A DNA stretch of 64,000 bases from positions 148,346 through 212,345 of the forward strand of contig JAFWSX010000023.1 in assembly GCA_017519185.1 (NCBI GenBank), written 5' to 3'. Below, piece after piece: positions 32,152 to 42,089 of the stretch. The DNA comes from Bacteroidales bacterium. GTDB lineage: Bacteria; Bacteroidota; Bacteroidia; Bacteroidales; UBA932. The notes beneath the pieces are model-generated. The model was not told the origin of the DNA. It did not search any database and worked only from the letters and a program-made list of their open reading frames with translations. The translations under genes and the position numbers were made by a program. Within the stretch, counting starts at the first letter, position 1. Every line of letters starts with the position of its first letter.

Positions 32152-34916
32152 ATCTCTTCAACTTTATTATTCTTTACATACCACAGGAAGCCTTTGACAC
32201 GGGGATATCCCATCTGCCTGAGCAGTTTCATATACCTTCTTACCTGCCAGGCATAATATTTCCTTTCTTCTCCGAACTTGTAGTCGACCACTATGGTCTC
32301 TCCGTCCCTGACTATAACCCTGTCGGGACGCTCAACATCGCCGTCTGTATTAATTATCGAAAGCTCATTGTATACAGTGCTGCCGCTGTCGAACCAATGT
32401 CTGTCAGACACTGAATCCATAGCCTCCCTGAGCATCTCCGACACGCCATCTGCTTCTTCGGCCGGCAGGAGGCCTTCAGCGACAGCCTCGGCTACAGCCC
32501 GGGGCAAATCCTCCGGGACAATGACTGATGCCAGTATGTCGTGCATCACTATGCCTTTCTGCCTGGCCCCAGGCTCTTCAAAGAAGTCTGCGCCTGAATA
32601 AGCCATCTCTATCCTTGGCCTTGCCGGAGTATCTTCCTCACCCTCTTCTTCAACCAGATAAGGTATGGAAACGAATCGCTCCACTGGCTCCTGCACCCTT
32701 GAATCTTCGTCATCTCCCGAAGCCACATATCTCTGCGGCTTACCGAATTCATAGACATTCTCCGCTTCGGTTTCCACGCATTTTTCCAGCATCCTCGCCA
32801 GACTCTCCGAAACGGCATCGATTCCGGTCTTTGACCTCACTGCGTAGATATACATCGCCTGCTTCGCCCTTGTAGTGGCGACATAGGCTGCATTCATCGC
32901 ATCCACCGCTTTCAGGAAACGTTCCTGCTTATAATCTTCCTCGAAGAAAGTTTTTCCAAGATCCTTTATGCATTTTACCGGGAACAGACCGATTTCGCAT
33001 ATCTCCGGAGCGGGAGTCGTCCACAGGTAATCTCCTTTGCCTGACTCAAAAGGCTCATTGAAGAAAGGTATTATAACTGCATCGAGGCTCAGGCCTTTAG
33101 ACTTGTGATAGGTCATCACCCTGACTGCATCCTGTCCTTCGGGAACTGAGATGTATCTTCCGGCTGATGCGGTATCTTCCCACCACCTGATGAAAGCCGA
33201 GATGTCGGAGCCATATATCGACGTGTATTCTGTGACTATGTCCAGAAATGCATTGATATACGGAATATCCCCTTTTTCAACCTGCGGAATCCATATCCTG
33301 ATTATGTTCTCACAGAGATCATACAAGGCCCCTTCTGCAGATGCCGACCGGCTGAGGTCGACGCCCAGCTGACGCAGCTGCTCGTTGCAGATATCGTCGG
33401 TCCCGGAGCTGAGATATTTCAGCACTGCCACTACTTTCTGCACCTGAGGGCTGCCGGACACCAGCAAAGATTCGTCGGTGATGACTGCATATCCTTCTGA
33501 AAGTAGTTTCTGCGCCACTGCCGACACCTGCTTGTTGTCCCTTGTCAGGACAGTTATGCTGCCTGCAGGAAAACCTTGCGACAGCAACTCCCGGACTGCC
33601 GGCACCAGCCACTCCAGCGCACGGGCCCTGAACTCAGGCTTCTGGACATAATCCTCCAGCTGGATTTTCACATAGCCTTCGGGCTCCTTCCATTCTTCCT
33701 GCTTCGCATCCTGGTATAATCCGGAAACCTTATCTGCAAACTCATCGGGCAGCCATTCCTTTATCCGGCCATAGAGAAGATTGTTGAACTTGATGATATT
33801 GCGGAAACTGCGCCGGTTGACCTTTAGCGTTTCAAAATGGGTCATTGACTTGTCAAAGTCCTTTGCAATCCCGCTGTTGAGAGTTTCCCAATCGGAGCCA
33901 CGGAAGCGGTAGATGCTCTGCTTGATGTCTCCAACAATCATACAGTCCTTGCCTTTCGCCAGGCTTTCACGGTACAGCGGCAAGAAATTCTGCCATTCCA
34001 CGCGCGACGTATCCTGGAACTCATCGAGCATCAGATGGTCGTAGCGGTTCCCGACTTTTTCATAGATGAACGGAGCGTCGGAATCGTCAATCAACTTGCG
34101 TATCGTCTCCTTCGACTCGGACAGCATCACGAGGTTCTTCTCCCTGAGGATATCCGTCATACGGGCGTAAATATCACTGGAGATGCCCATTATGCCGACT
34201 GAATTGAAAACAATATTGTCAGTCTCATAGAGCCTTCTGGCATATTCGTCGACATTCCTGCTCTTGGGCGGATACTTGTCCCTGAAAGCTGCCATCCTCT
34301 CTGAAGTCTTCTGACGGACACGCTCGATGACACTCCTGTCCTGCACGAATGATATACCAGGAAGCCCTTTCTTTATCCTGAAGTCTTCCTGCAGGAAGAG
34401 TTTTCCGAACTCTTTCAGGCTGGCCGCTATGTCATACGAGCCACCCTTCTCAACCGATTCCAGTGCATACGCCACCATCCAGTCGAGCAATGCGGCATTT
34501 TCCTCTTCATCAAGAGAATCAAGCATTGAATCGACCGAGGCTCCGATTACTGAAACTTCGTCAAGTTCGACCCGATATGAACCATTCTGCCCTATCTCCC
34601 TGGCAAAGGCACGTATGATCTGGAGGAAAAACTTGTCTATGGTGGTTATCGAAAAGTTGGAATAATCGTGCAGTATGCTTATCAGCACCTTGCGTGCCCT
34701 GCGGCCCTCTTCGCTGTCTTTCTGCGCCTCTTTCGACAGAGTCTCCAGCACGCGCTGCTTCATCTCGTCGGTGGCCTTGTTGGTGAAGGTTACGGCGAGG
34801 ATATGCCTGTACGCATCGGGATCATCCGACTGCAGCAGGTATCGCAGATACTGCTGTGTGAGGGTATGCGTCTTGCCGCTGCCCGCCGATGCCTTGTATA
34901 TGTCAACCTTCGCCAT
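32148..34916 (-). CDS. addA: AddA/RecB-like UvrD-family helicase-nuclease
   Basis: 922 aa from the ATG at 34916, two bases after the addB stop; an upstream in-frame start would overlap addB by 31 bases. Motifs in order: Walker A ASAGSGKT (Lys15), LDEFQDTSRVEW, GDIKQSIYRFRG, TRDNKQVSAVA, MTYHKSKGLSLDAVIIPF, TTRAKQAMYIY, and a C-terminal PD-(D/E)xK nuclease with PDRVIVRDGETIVVDYKFG. It processes double-strand breaks with AddB for RecA loading. It is coupled to addB upstream and to a GH43 gene downstream. Confidence 0.93.
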   Translation of the reverse strand: MAKVDIYKASAGSGKTHTLTQQYLRYLLQSDDPDAYRHILAVTFTNKATDEMKQRVLETLSKEAQKDSEEGRRARKVLISILHDYSNFSITTIDKFFLQIIRAFAREIGQNGSYRVELDEVSVIGASVDSMLDSLDEEENAALLDWMVAYALESVEKGGSYDIAASLKEFGKLFLQEDFRIKKGLPGISFVQDRSVIERVRQKTSERMAAFRDKYPPKSRNVDEYARRLYETDNIVFNSVGIMGISSDIYARMTDILREKNLVMLSESKETIRKLIDDSDAPFIYEKVGNRYDHLMLDEFQDTSRVEWQNFLPLYRESLAKGKDCMIVGDIKQSIYRFRGSDWETLNSGIAKDFDKSMTHFETLKVNRRSFRNIIKFNNLLYGRIKEWLPDEFADKVSGLYQDAKQEEWKEPEGYVKIQLEDYVQKPEFRARALEWLVPAVRELLSQGFPAGSITVLTRDNKQVSAVAQKLLSEGYAVITDESLLVSGSPQVQKVVAVLKYLSSGTDDICNEQLRQLGVDLSRSASAEGALYDLCENIIRIWIPQVEKGDIPYINAFLDIVTEYTSIYGSDISAFIRWWEDTASAGRYISVPEGQDAVRVMTYHKSKGLSLDAVIIPFFNEPFESGKGDYLWTTPAPEICEIGLFPVKCIKDLGKTFFEEDYKQERFLKAVDAMNAAYVATTRAKQAMYIYAVRSKTGIDAVSESLARMLEKCVETEAENVYEFGKPQRYVASGDDEDSRVQEPVERFVSIPYLVEEEGEEDTPARPRIEMAYSGADFFEEPGARQKGIVMHDILASVIVPEDLPRAVAEAVAEGLLPAEEADGVSEMLREAMDSVSDRHWFDSGSTVYNELSIINTDGDVERPDRVIVRDGETIVVDYKFGEERKYYAWQVRRYMKLLRQMGYPRVKGFLWYVKNNKVEEI

Positions 34917-34918
34917 TT

Positions 34919-37768
34919 CTAATAACTGCAAAGTATCCTTACCGGACAATAATCACACTTGTGGTCTGACGGACCTGCCGGACGGGCGACAAATTCGCCT
35001 TCAGACAGTATTTCTCTTATAAGGCCCCTGAGTTTCTCCTCGAACAGCCTCAGCATCGCATCATTGCTTCGGAATGTCCTGAGGCTCGAGCTGAACATCT
35101 CCTTCAACTGGTAGACGCAGATATCCGTCTCATCTGCCTTCCCGGAACCGAGTCCGCCTTCTGCCAGAGTCCCTGTTTTGTATCTTGCCATAAGATAGGC
35201 ATACAGATACATCTGGAAAGAAGAATATGGCCGGTTGTTTTCCAACTCCACGTCGAAAATCCTTTCAATGATCTCAGCGTCCTTGTCCGACTTGCGGTGC
35301 AGCTTGATGCCGCCGGTCTTGTAGTCAACTATCCTCACATCCCCGGCCTTGCTGTCAAGGCGGTCAATTATACCCATAAGGTTCACTTTCACGCCATCGA
35401 CATCCAGGTCTGCGTATATCTTCCTTTCTCCGTCCAGATATATGAATGGAGCATATTCCTTGTCGTATTCAAGAGTCTGAACCACAATCCTTCTGAGCAT
35501 CTCGAAGGTAACGAGCCTCTTGCCGGTAATGGGAAGTCCGTTGTACCTGAAGGCGACGTCTAGCTGCGAACGTATGAGGGTGTCGAGCTTTTCTTTTTCA
35601 CCAAGCATCCTGCCGATGATCTCCGGACTGATGATTTCGTTCTTGTAAGGTTCGTAGAGTTTTTCCAGTATGCTGTGGAAAGCCGTACCGAACGGCCCTG
35701 ACTCGAAACTCTCGTCCACTTTCTCGCTTTCCTTTATGCCCTTGACCTTTGTGTAATAGAACTTGAGCGGACAGCTCATATAGTCGTTGAGACTGGATGC
35801 CGAGAAACTGTGCCTTTCGTCCACATAGACATTCTGGAGCTGCTTCATAACTTCTGCATCCTTTGCTACTGAAGTTATACCCCGCTCTGCAGGACTGATG
35901 GTGTAGGTGCACACTTTTTCTACGAGCGGCACCTGGGTGTAATGGTGCTTGAGCTGCATTATGAAGCGGCTCGGCTCCCCGCTGTGCACGCCGAAGGTAC
36001 GGCTGTCATACATCAGCACGACATTGCGGGCACGGTAGATGCTGCGGTAGAAGTGATATGCCGAGATACTGTCGAAAAGTTCCGGAGTCGGCAGGCCGAA
36101 GCCTCTGCGAAGGGAATAAGGGATATATGAATCGATCTGGTTCTTCGCAGGGAAAGTTCCCTCGTTGACAGAAAGGATTATCACGTTTTCAAAATCCAGC
36201 ACCCTGGTTTCAAGGGGACCCATAATCTGGAGGCCGTGCAGCGGTTCTCCCCTGAAGGGAACGTTCAGCCGCGCCGTAATCTGCCTCAGAAAATGGAAAT
36301 AAGTCTCGAGTCTGTCGAGATATGGAATCTGCAGGTCGCGTATATGGCTGATGGCCTTGAAAAAGCCGTATGCGAATTCCTTTTCCAGGTCGGAGATGCG
36401 TCCTGCAAGCAGTTCAATGACATGCAACTGCCACTCATATACGGCCGCCACCTCATTCACGGGCTGGAAAATGGCCGACAGCAGCTCCGGCTGGCCATCG
36501 CAGAGGATTCCTGCAGGAACCTGGACCAGATTGTTCAGGTTTATCTTTGTCTGCAAGGCCTTCACCTCTTCGCTGCAGGCATTCAGCACGAAGGGATGCG
36601 ACAGTATCGCAGTGACATCCTTATGGTAGAATGTAGTCTCCCCGCCGCGGGACCTTTTGTTGAGCTGTAGCGGTCCGAGCGAGGACATAAGGGCAGCGAA
36701 AGCACTGTTGGAAAGACCGTAGCCCATCGTCACGTTGATCTTCCTGATCTCCTCCGGAACTGAATTGAGAAGAGGCATCAACAGCGATTCGTCGGGAAGC
36801 ACTATGGCCGTTGTATCCGGGTTCATACCGTGCAGGTAATCGGCTGTCTTCTTGGCCTGTCCTATGGCCGAGGGCACGCTGACGACTTCCACCTCCGGAT
36901 AGCTGTCCTGCTTGTCGTCGAGCTCATATCTCGAAGGATAATCAGTGATGTAGTCTGAGATGAACTTCGAAGCCTTGTTGTTTACATCCTTGAGCAGTTC
37001 TCCGTTGAAATCCCAGTAGAAGTCACCCTTGCCCGTGTTGCGTACGTAGTTGAAAAGCTTCCTTTCGCACACGCTGAGGGCATTGTGCCCCACGAACACG
37101 ATGCGGTCGTACTTCGAGAGAGCCTCATCTATCCTTTCATCGTGACTATCAGCCATTCCTGCCACTTCGCGGGTAATCATTCCCTCGTAGGCAATGCCGC
37201 GCGAAGCCAGGTCTTCCCTGAACGCAGCGTACAGCGGTCCCAGGATGTTCCAGATCTGCAGGAACCTCATCTTCCCTGGCCGCTGGGAAGAATTGTCGAG
37301 AGTGATTTTCCAGAAATTACGAATGGCTTCCCTCTGGGCTTCGCTCAGATAGTCATAATCCATAGACATGCTCTCAAGGTCACGGACATTTGTGAAAAGG
37401 CTTTCTGCATCAACCTCATACTGGTCAACGTCATTGAAATCCGAGAGAAGCGTGTCGGCTTTGTATACAAACTCGTCAAAGCTGTCGCAGATCAAGCCGG
37501 CAGCGGCACCGAGCTCGACATAATGCTTGTAGAGAATGGATACAAGCTCTATCTTGTCCGCCCTTGAATAAGGGGACAACCTGTCGAAAAGGTCGCTGAT
37601 GGTCAGAAGTTCCGGAGAAAACAACGGTCCGGAGCTGCAAAGACCCAGATATTTGCGGAAAAACAGACTTGAACGGCGACTTGGAAAGACGAAACATACG
37701 TCTTTCAAGTCACCGTCATACTCGCTCACATAATGCTTCGCGATCTGGTATAGGAAAGCATTAACCAA
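34919..37768 (-). CDS. addB: AddB-like helicase-nuclease subunit
   Basis: 949 aa with a TTG start at 37768; no ATG or GTG lies between the in-frame pgi stop 15 bases upstream and the conserved FVFPSRRSSLFFRKYLG. The C-terminal nuclease has FSASSLNDYMSCPLKFYY, GTAFHSILE, DRLDSKAGDVRIVDYKTG and the QMYLYAYL helix. Four Cys (one in SCPLKF, three in CDYCPVRILC, spaced CxxCx5C) would hold the AddB-type iron-sulfur cluster. It forms an operon pgi-addB-addA-GH43. Confidence 0.92.
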   Translation of the reverse strand: MVNAFLYQIAKHYVSEYDGDLKDVCFVFPSRRSSLFFRKYLGLCSSGPLFSPELLTISDLFDRLSPYSRADKIELVSILYKHYVELGAAAGLICDSFDEFVYKADTLLSDFNDVDQYEVDAESLFTNVRDLESMSMDYDYLSEAQREAIRNFWKITLDNSSQRPGKMRFLQIWNILGPLYAAFREDLASRGIAYEGMITREVAGMADSHDERIDEALSKYDRIVFVGHNALSVCERKLFNYVRNTGKGDFYWDFNGELLKDVNNKASKFISDYITDYPSRYELDDKQDSYPEVEVVSVPSAIGQAKKTADYLHGMNPDTTAIVLPDESLLMPLLNSVPEEIRKINVTMGYGLSNSAFAALMSSLGPLQLNKRSRGGETTFYHKDVTAILSHPFVLNACSEEVKALQTKINLNNLVQVPAGILCDGQPELLSAIFQPVNEVAAVYEWQLHVIELLAGRISDLEKEFAYGFFKAISHIRDLQIPYLDRLETYFHFLRQITARLNVPFRGEPLHGLQIMGPLETRVLDFENVIILSVNEGTFPAKNQIDSYIPYSLRRGFGLPTPELFDSISAYHFYRSIYRARNVVLMYDSRTFGVHSGEPSRFIMQLKHHYTQVPLVEKVCTYTISPAERGITSVAKDAEVMKQLQNVYVDERHSFSASSLNDYMSCPLKFYYTKVKGIKESEKVDESFESGPFGTAFHSILEKLYEPYKNEIISPEIIGRMLGEKEKLDTLIRSQLDVAFRYNGLPITGKRLVTFEMLRRIVVQTLEYDKEYAPFIYLDGERKIYADLDVDGVKVNLMGIIDRLDSKAGDVRIVDYKTGGIKLHRKSDKDAEIIERIFDVELENNRPYSSFQMYLYAYLMARYKTGTLAEGGLGSGKADETDICVYQLKEMFSSSLRTFRSNDAMLRLFEEKLRGLIREILSEGEFVARPAGPSDHKCDYCPVRILCSY

Positions 37769-37783
37769 GAATTGGAACGGGGA

Positions 37784-39109
37784 TTATAATCTCTTGGCAA
37801 GTTCTTTTGCAAGTTCGTCATATCCCGGCTTGCCGAGAAGTGCGAACATATTTTTCTTGTAGGCCTCGACACCGGGCTGGTTGAAGGGGTTGATGCCGAG
37901 CACATATCCGCTGATGCCACAGGCCTTCTCGAAGAAATAGAAGAGACCTCCGAGATGGTATGCGTCGAGAGTTTCGGTTTCCACCATAATCTGCGGAACG
38001 CCGCCGTCAATGTGGGCAAGCCTGGTACCGAGCATCGCCTTTTCATTGCAGTATTCCACCCTCTTGCCTGCAAGATAGTTCAGTCCGTCAAGGTTATCTC
38101 CGTCAGAAGGAATCTCGACCTTGCGGGCAGGATTCTTCACACTGACCACAGTTTCGAACATAACCCTCTCGCCTTCCTGGACATACTGTCCCATCGAGTG
38201 CAGGTCAGTGGTATAGCTTACTGATGCCGGGAACAGGCCCTTGCCGTCCTTGCCTTCGCTCTCGCCGTAGAGCTGCTTCCACCACTCGCTGAAATAGACG
38301 AGCTTGGGATTGTAGTTGACGAGCAGCTCAACTTTCTTGCCTTCATCGTACAGGCAGTTCCTTGCTGCAGCATACTGAATGGCAGGATTGTCTTTGGTCT
38401 TGCGGCTGCAGAGAGCTTCCATATCGCGGGCACCTGCAAGCAGGGCGTCGATATCGAAACCGGCTGCTGCTATCGGAACGAGGCCGACCGGAGTCAGCAC
38501 TGAATATCGGCCGCCGATATTGTCTTCGATGACGAAAGACTTGTATCCTTCGCTTGTTGCCAGGGTCTTGAGGGCGCCGCGGGCTTTGTCCGTAACGGCA
38601 ACTATCCTCTCGGCAGCTTCTTTCTTACCGTATTTCTCTTCGATGTATGCTTTTATGATTCTGAATGCGACTGCTGGTTCAGTGGTCGTACCAGACTTGG
38701 AGATGACGACTGCAGCGACGTTGCGGACCTTCATAAGATCCATCAGGTCGGCCAGATAATCCTCGCTGAGCGTGTTGCCTGCAAAAACCACCTGCACGGG
38801 CTCCTGGTCCAGATTGACGGAGAAATTGTGTGAAAGCGCGGCGATGGCAGCCTTGGCTCCAAGATATGAACCTCCGATACCGACAGCCACTACAAGGTTG
38901 ACTTTCTTGTCGAGCCAGCTCTTCGCCACTGCCTTGCAGTCATCCAGGAGCTGCTGGGGCATCTCCGAGGGAAGATGGTTCCATCCGAGGAAATCATTGC
39001 CTGCGCCTTCGGCGCTTTCAAGAACGTCATAGGCCGCCAGGGCCTTTTCCAGATACTGCTCTTTTTTTGCTTCAAAAGACTTGCAGCCAGTCAAATCGAT
39101 TTTTATCAT
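37784..39109 (-). CDS. pgi: Glucose-6-phosphate isomerase
   Basis: 441 aa, the shorter bacterial type. Substrate and active-site blocks: VAVGIGGSYLGAKAAI, VISKSGTTTEPAVAFR, the catalytic Glu region QLYGESEGKDGKG, and GVEAYKKNMFALLGKPG at the end. It interconverts glucose-6-phosphate and fructose-6-phosphate in glycolysis. It has its own consensus promoter (39154-39184) and leads an operon with addB and addA, which has no metabolic logic. Confidence 0.97.
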   Translation of the reverse strand: MIKIDLTGCKSFEAKKEQYLEKALAAYDVLESAEGAGNDFLGWNHLPSEMPQQLLDDCKAVAKSWLDKKVNLVVAVGIGGSYLGAKAAIAALSHNFSVNLDQEPVQVVFAGNTLSEDYLADLMDLMKVRNVAAVVISKSGTTTEPAVAFRIIKAYIEEKYGKKEAAERIVAVTDKARGALKTLATSEGYKSFVIEDNIGGRYSVLTPVGLVPIAAAGFDIDALLAGARDMEALCSRKTKDNPAIQYAAARNCLYDEGKKVELLVNYNPKLVYFSEWWKQLYGESEGKDGKGLFPASVSYTTDLHSMGQYVQEGERVMFETVVSVKNPARKVEIPSDGDNLDGLNYLAGKRVEYCNEKAMLGTRLAHIDGGVPQIMVETETLDAYHLGGLFYFFEKACGISGYVLGINPFNQPGVEAYKKNMFALLGKPGYDELAKELAKRL

Positions 39110-39153
39110 TATTGTTGTTTTAATATATATACTTTGAGATGTCTATATCCTTA

Positions 39154-39184
39154 CAAAAATATCAAATATCCCGCTCTTTTCAAA
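39154..39184 (-). promoter_or_regulatory. Promoter of pgi (-33 TTTG, -7 TATTTTTG)
   Basis: On the minus strand TTTG (39184-39181) and TATTTTTG (39161-39154) are separated by 19 bp. The leader to the pgi ATG is 44 nt and A/T-rich. The -33 element overlaps the exoA stop codon. Confidence 0.75.
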
Positions 39185-39938
39185 TATCGATTTCGAGAGA
39201 AACCGGGCAATGGTCGGAGCCCTCGAACTCGCTGTGGATAGCGGCATCTTTCATACGGCCGGCTATGTTCTCGGACACTATGAAATAGTCGATCCTCCAC
39301 CCTACGTTCCTTTCGCGTGCCCGCATACGGTAGCTCCACCACGAGTAGGCGTCGGTCTTGTCCGGATAGAAATGTCGGAACGAATCCACAAATCCTGCAG
39401 ACAAAAGCTCAGTCATTTTCTGCCTTTCCTGGTCTGTGAAACCGGCATTCTCGTGATTGGTGGCCGGGTTCTTAAGGTCGATTTCCTCGTGGGCCACATT
39501 CAAGTCACCGCACAGCACTACTCCCTTGACGGCTGCCAGCCGCTGCAGATAAGACCGCATAGCGTCTTCCCACTCCATCCGGTAGTCCAGCCTGCGCAGC
39601 CCGTCCTGTGAATTGGGCGTATAGCTGCAGACCAGATAGAACTCCGGCATCTCAAGTGTTATAACCCTGCCTTCGCTGTCGTGCTCAGCGGCTCCCAGTC
39701 CGTAGGTCACGGACAGAGGTGTGTGACGTGAATAAATCGCCGTTCCGCTGTAACCTTTTTTCTCGGCATAGTTCCAATAGCTCTGATAGCCCATAAACTC
39801 AAGGTCGAGCTGTCCGGCCTGCAGCTTGGTCTCCTGCAGGCAGAAGAAATCTGCATCGAGTGCCTCGAAAGCTTTGTCGAAAGCCCCTTTGGAGTAGCAG
39901 GCTCTCAATCCGTTGACGTTCCAAGATACTAACCTCAT
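39180..39938 (-). CDS. exoA: Exodeoxyribonuclease III (AP endonuclease)
   Basis: 252 aa EEP-fold enzyme. Motifs: SWNVNGLRA, FFCLQETKL with the metal-binding Glu, YSRHTPLSV, LCGDLNVAHEEIDL, WRIDYFIVSE and the closing GSDHCPVSLEI. It cuts at abasic sites and trims 3' blocks in base-excision repair. The start overlaps the recG stop by four bases, so the two repair genes are coupled. Confidence 0.97.
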   Translation of the reverse strand: MRLVSWNVNGLRACYSKGAFDKAFEALDADFFCLQETKLQAGQLDLEFMGYQSYWNYAEKKGYSGTAIYSRHTPLSVTYGLGAAEHDSEGRVITLEMPEFYLVCSYTPNSQDGLRRLDYRMEWEDAMRSYLQRLAAVKGVVLCGDLNVAHEEIDLKNPATNHENAGFTDQERQKMTELLSAGFVDSFRHFYPDKTDAYSWWSYRMRARERNVGWRIDYFIVSENIAGRMKDAAIHSEFEGSDHCPVSLEIDI

Positions 39939-42031
39939 GATATGTTTGAATAGTCTTTGATTTCTGTTTTCAGTCTCGCCAGGTTATCGACGAGTATTTT
40001 GTTGCCCGGTGCGGTCAGCAGCGGATCGTTCTCAAGCACGCGTGTTGCAGTTTCCCTCGCATCGGCCAGCACGGGATTGTCCTTGGCCAGGTCGGCTATG
40101 TGCAGGTCGATGGCAAGGCCGCTCTGCCGCGTCCCTTCGAAATCGCCGGGACCGCGCATACGCAGGTCTGCTTCTGCCAGTTCGAAACCGTCTGTCGTGC
40201 GGCACATAATCTCAATGCGCTGCCGGGATTCCTTGCTGAGCTTGTAGCCGGTCATCAGGATGCAATAAGATTCCGCAGAACCACGCCCAACCCTTCCGCG
40301 CAGCTGGTGCAGCTGACTCAGACCGAAGCGTTCGGCACTCTCTATCACCATCACCGAAGCGTTGGGAATGTCCACGCCCACTTCGATAACTGAAGTGGCC
40401 ACGAGTATCTGCGCCTTTCCCTCCACGAAAAGAGCCATATCGTGCGCCTTGTTCTCCGTGGTCTGCTGACCGTGCACCACGGCGGTCACATATTTCGGCG
40501 GCTTGAATTCTTCAGTTATGGCAAGGTAGCCTGACTCAAGATTCTCGTAATCCATCTTCTCGGACTCCTTGATGAGCGGATAGACCACGAATACCTGACG
40601 GCCGGCATCGATCTGCCTCCGCATAAAATCGTACACCTTCTGGCGGTGGTTCTCTCCTACGTGCTTCGTAACGACAGGCTTGCGGCCGGGAGGCAGCTCG
40701 TCGATGACTGATATGTCGAGATCTCCGAAGAGAGTCATCGCCAATGTCCTGGGTATCGGCGTAGCAGTCATTACAAGTATATGTGGAAGAGTTTCAGCCT
40801 TTGACCACAGTCTCGAGCGCTGCTCGACGCCGAAACGGTGCTGCTCGTCGATGACCGCCAGTCCGAGGGAGGCGAATTTCACCTTGTCTTCGATAAGGGC
40901 GTGGGTGCCGAACACCAGGTTGATCGAGCCGTCCTCAAGGCCGGCATATATCTCGCGCCGCTCCTTGGTCTTGGTACTGCCCGTGAGAAGAGCGCACCGC
41001 ACTTTGTCAGTATTCACAAACTTGCCCACGCCACGGTAGTGCTGTTCGGCCAGAACTTCCGTAGGTGCCATTATGCAAGCTTGATAGCCGTTGTCTATGG
41101 CCTGCATCGCTGAGAGGATGGCGACAAGTGTCTTGCCGCTGCCCACGTCTCCTTCCAGCAGGCGGTTCATCTGGCGGCCGCTTGTAACATCGGCCCGGAT
41201 CTCCTTGAGCACGCGCTTCTGAGCACCCGTCAACGGGAATTTCAGATTGTTGTAAGTATCATTGAACGCATCTCCAAGCCTCTTGAAAACCAAGCCGTTG
41301 GAAGCGCGCATACGAACGTTTTTCTGTTTCAGCAGCGACAACTGCAAGTAGAACAGTTCCTCGAACTTCAGCCTTTGCTGCGCCCTGGCCAGCGACTGGA
41401 CGTCTTTGGGAAAATGGATATTGTGAAGGGCATCTTTAAGCGAACATAGACCTTTGTCGGCAATGAGCCAGGCCGGCAGAGTCTCCCTTATGCTGTCTGC
41501 GCACTTCTCCCAAACCGCTGCCTGCAGCTTGCCTATCACCTTGTTGGTGACCATACTGTTCTTCAGATGCTCAGTGCTTGGATACACACCCATCATCGCT
41601 CCGGTCCCAGGTCTCGCCGCCGAGACTTCGTCAATCTCAGGATGGACCATATTGATTTCGCCGTTGAAGGACGAGGGCTTGCCGAATACTATGTATTCCT
41701 TGCCGGGCTTGATCCTTTCTGAAACCCATTTTATACCCTGGAAGAAAACAAGGTCGATGGAGCCGGTGTCGTCGGAAAGCACGGCAACCAGTCTCCTGCC
41801 TCGCTGTGCCCCTACGATCCTCATATCACGGATAACTCCCCGGAGCTGGATATAAGCTGTTGCGGAGTCGATTTCGCTTATCGCATAAAAGCGGGAACGG
41901 TCCACGTAGCGGAAGGGAAAGAAGTAGATCAAGTCCCGGAAAGTGAATATTCCGAGTTCCTTGCCAAACAGCTCAGCGCGTCTCGGACCGACTGATGGTA
42001 AGTATTTTATATCGCTGTCGAGGACATCCAT
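39935..42031 (-). CDS. recG: ATP-dependent DNA helicase RecG
   Basis: 698 aa. An N-terminal wedge/OB domain (AYIQLRGVIRDMRIVG) is followed by the helicase core: GDVGSGKTLVAIL, APTEVLAEQHY, VIDEQHRFGVEQR, VMTATPIPRTLAM, ATSVIEVGVDIPNASVMVIE and LHQLRGRVGRG. It remodels stalled forks and R-loops. A TAAATTTG box ends 7 nt before the ATG. It is divergent from pdxA and followed by exoA. Confidence 0.97.
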   Translation of the reverse strand: MDVLDSDIKYLPSVGPRRAELFGKELGIFTFRDLIYFFPFRYVDRSRFYAISEIDSATAYIQLRGVIRDMRIVGAQRGRRLVAVLSDDTGSIDLVFFQGIKWVSERIKPGKEYIVFGKPSSFNGEINMVHPEIDEVSAARPGTGAMMGVYPSTEHLKNSMVTNKVIGKLQAAVWEKCADSIRETLPAWLIADKGLCSLKDALHNIHFPKDVQSLARAQQRLKFEELFYLQLSLLKQKNVRMRASNGLVFKRLGDAFNDTYNNLKFPLTGAQKRVLKEIRADVTSGRQMNRLLEGDVGSGKTLVAILSAMQAIDNGYQACIMAPTEVLAEQHYRGVGKFVNTDKVRCALLTGSTKTKERREIYAGLEDGSINLVFGTHALIEDKVKFASLGLAVIDEQHRFGVEQRSRLWSKAETLPHILVMTATPIPRTLAMTLFGDLDISVIDELPPGRKPVVTKHVGENHRQKVYDFMRRQIDAGRQVFVVYPLIKESEKMDYENLESGYLAITEEFKPPKYVTAVVHGQQTTENKAHDMALFVEGKAQILVATSVIEVGVDIPNASVMVIESAERFGLSQLHQLRGRVGRGSAESYCILMTGYKLSKESRQRIEIMCRTTDGFELAEADLRMRGPGDFEGTRQSGLAIDLHIADLAKDNPVLADARETATRVLENDPLLTAPGNKILVDNLARLKTEIKDYSNIS

Positions 42032-42034
42032 CGT

Positions 42035-42066
42035 TTTGCAAATTTACGCTATTATGATTAATTTTG
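42035..42066 (+). promoter_or_regulatory. Promoter of pdxA (-33 TTTG, -7 TAATTTTG)
   Basis: TTTG at 42035-42038 and TAATTTTG at 42059-42066 with 20 bp spacing. The leader to the ATG at 42090 is 23 nt. The recG -7 box is nested inside, on the other strand. Confidence 0.78.
42039..42046 (-). promoter_or_regulatory. -7 box of recG (TAAATTTG)
   Basis: Minus-strand consensus box ending 7 nt before the recG ATG. It sits between the -33 and -7 elements of the divergent pdxA promoter. Confidence 0.6.
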
Positions 42067-42089
42067 CGCATTTAAAACACACATTAATT

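Noticed and set aside
41943..42089. N-terminal extension of pdxA into recG
   Set aside because: The extension covers both divergent promoters and the recG start; the ATG at 42090 matches the family N terminus.
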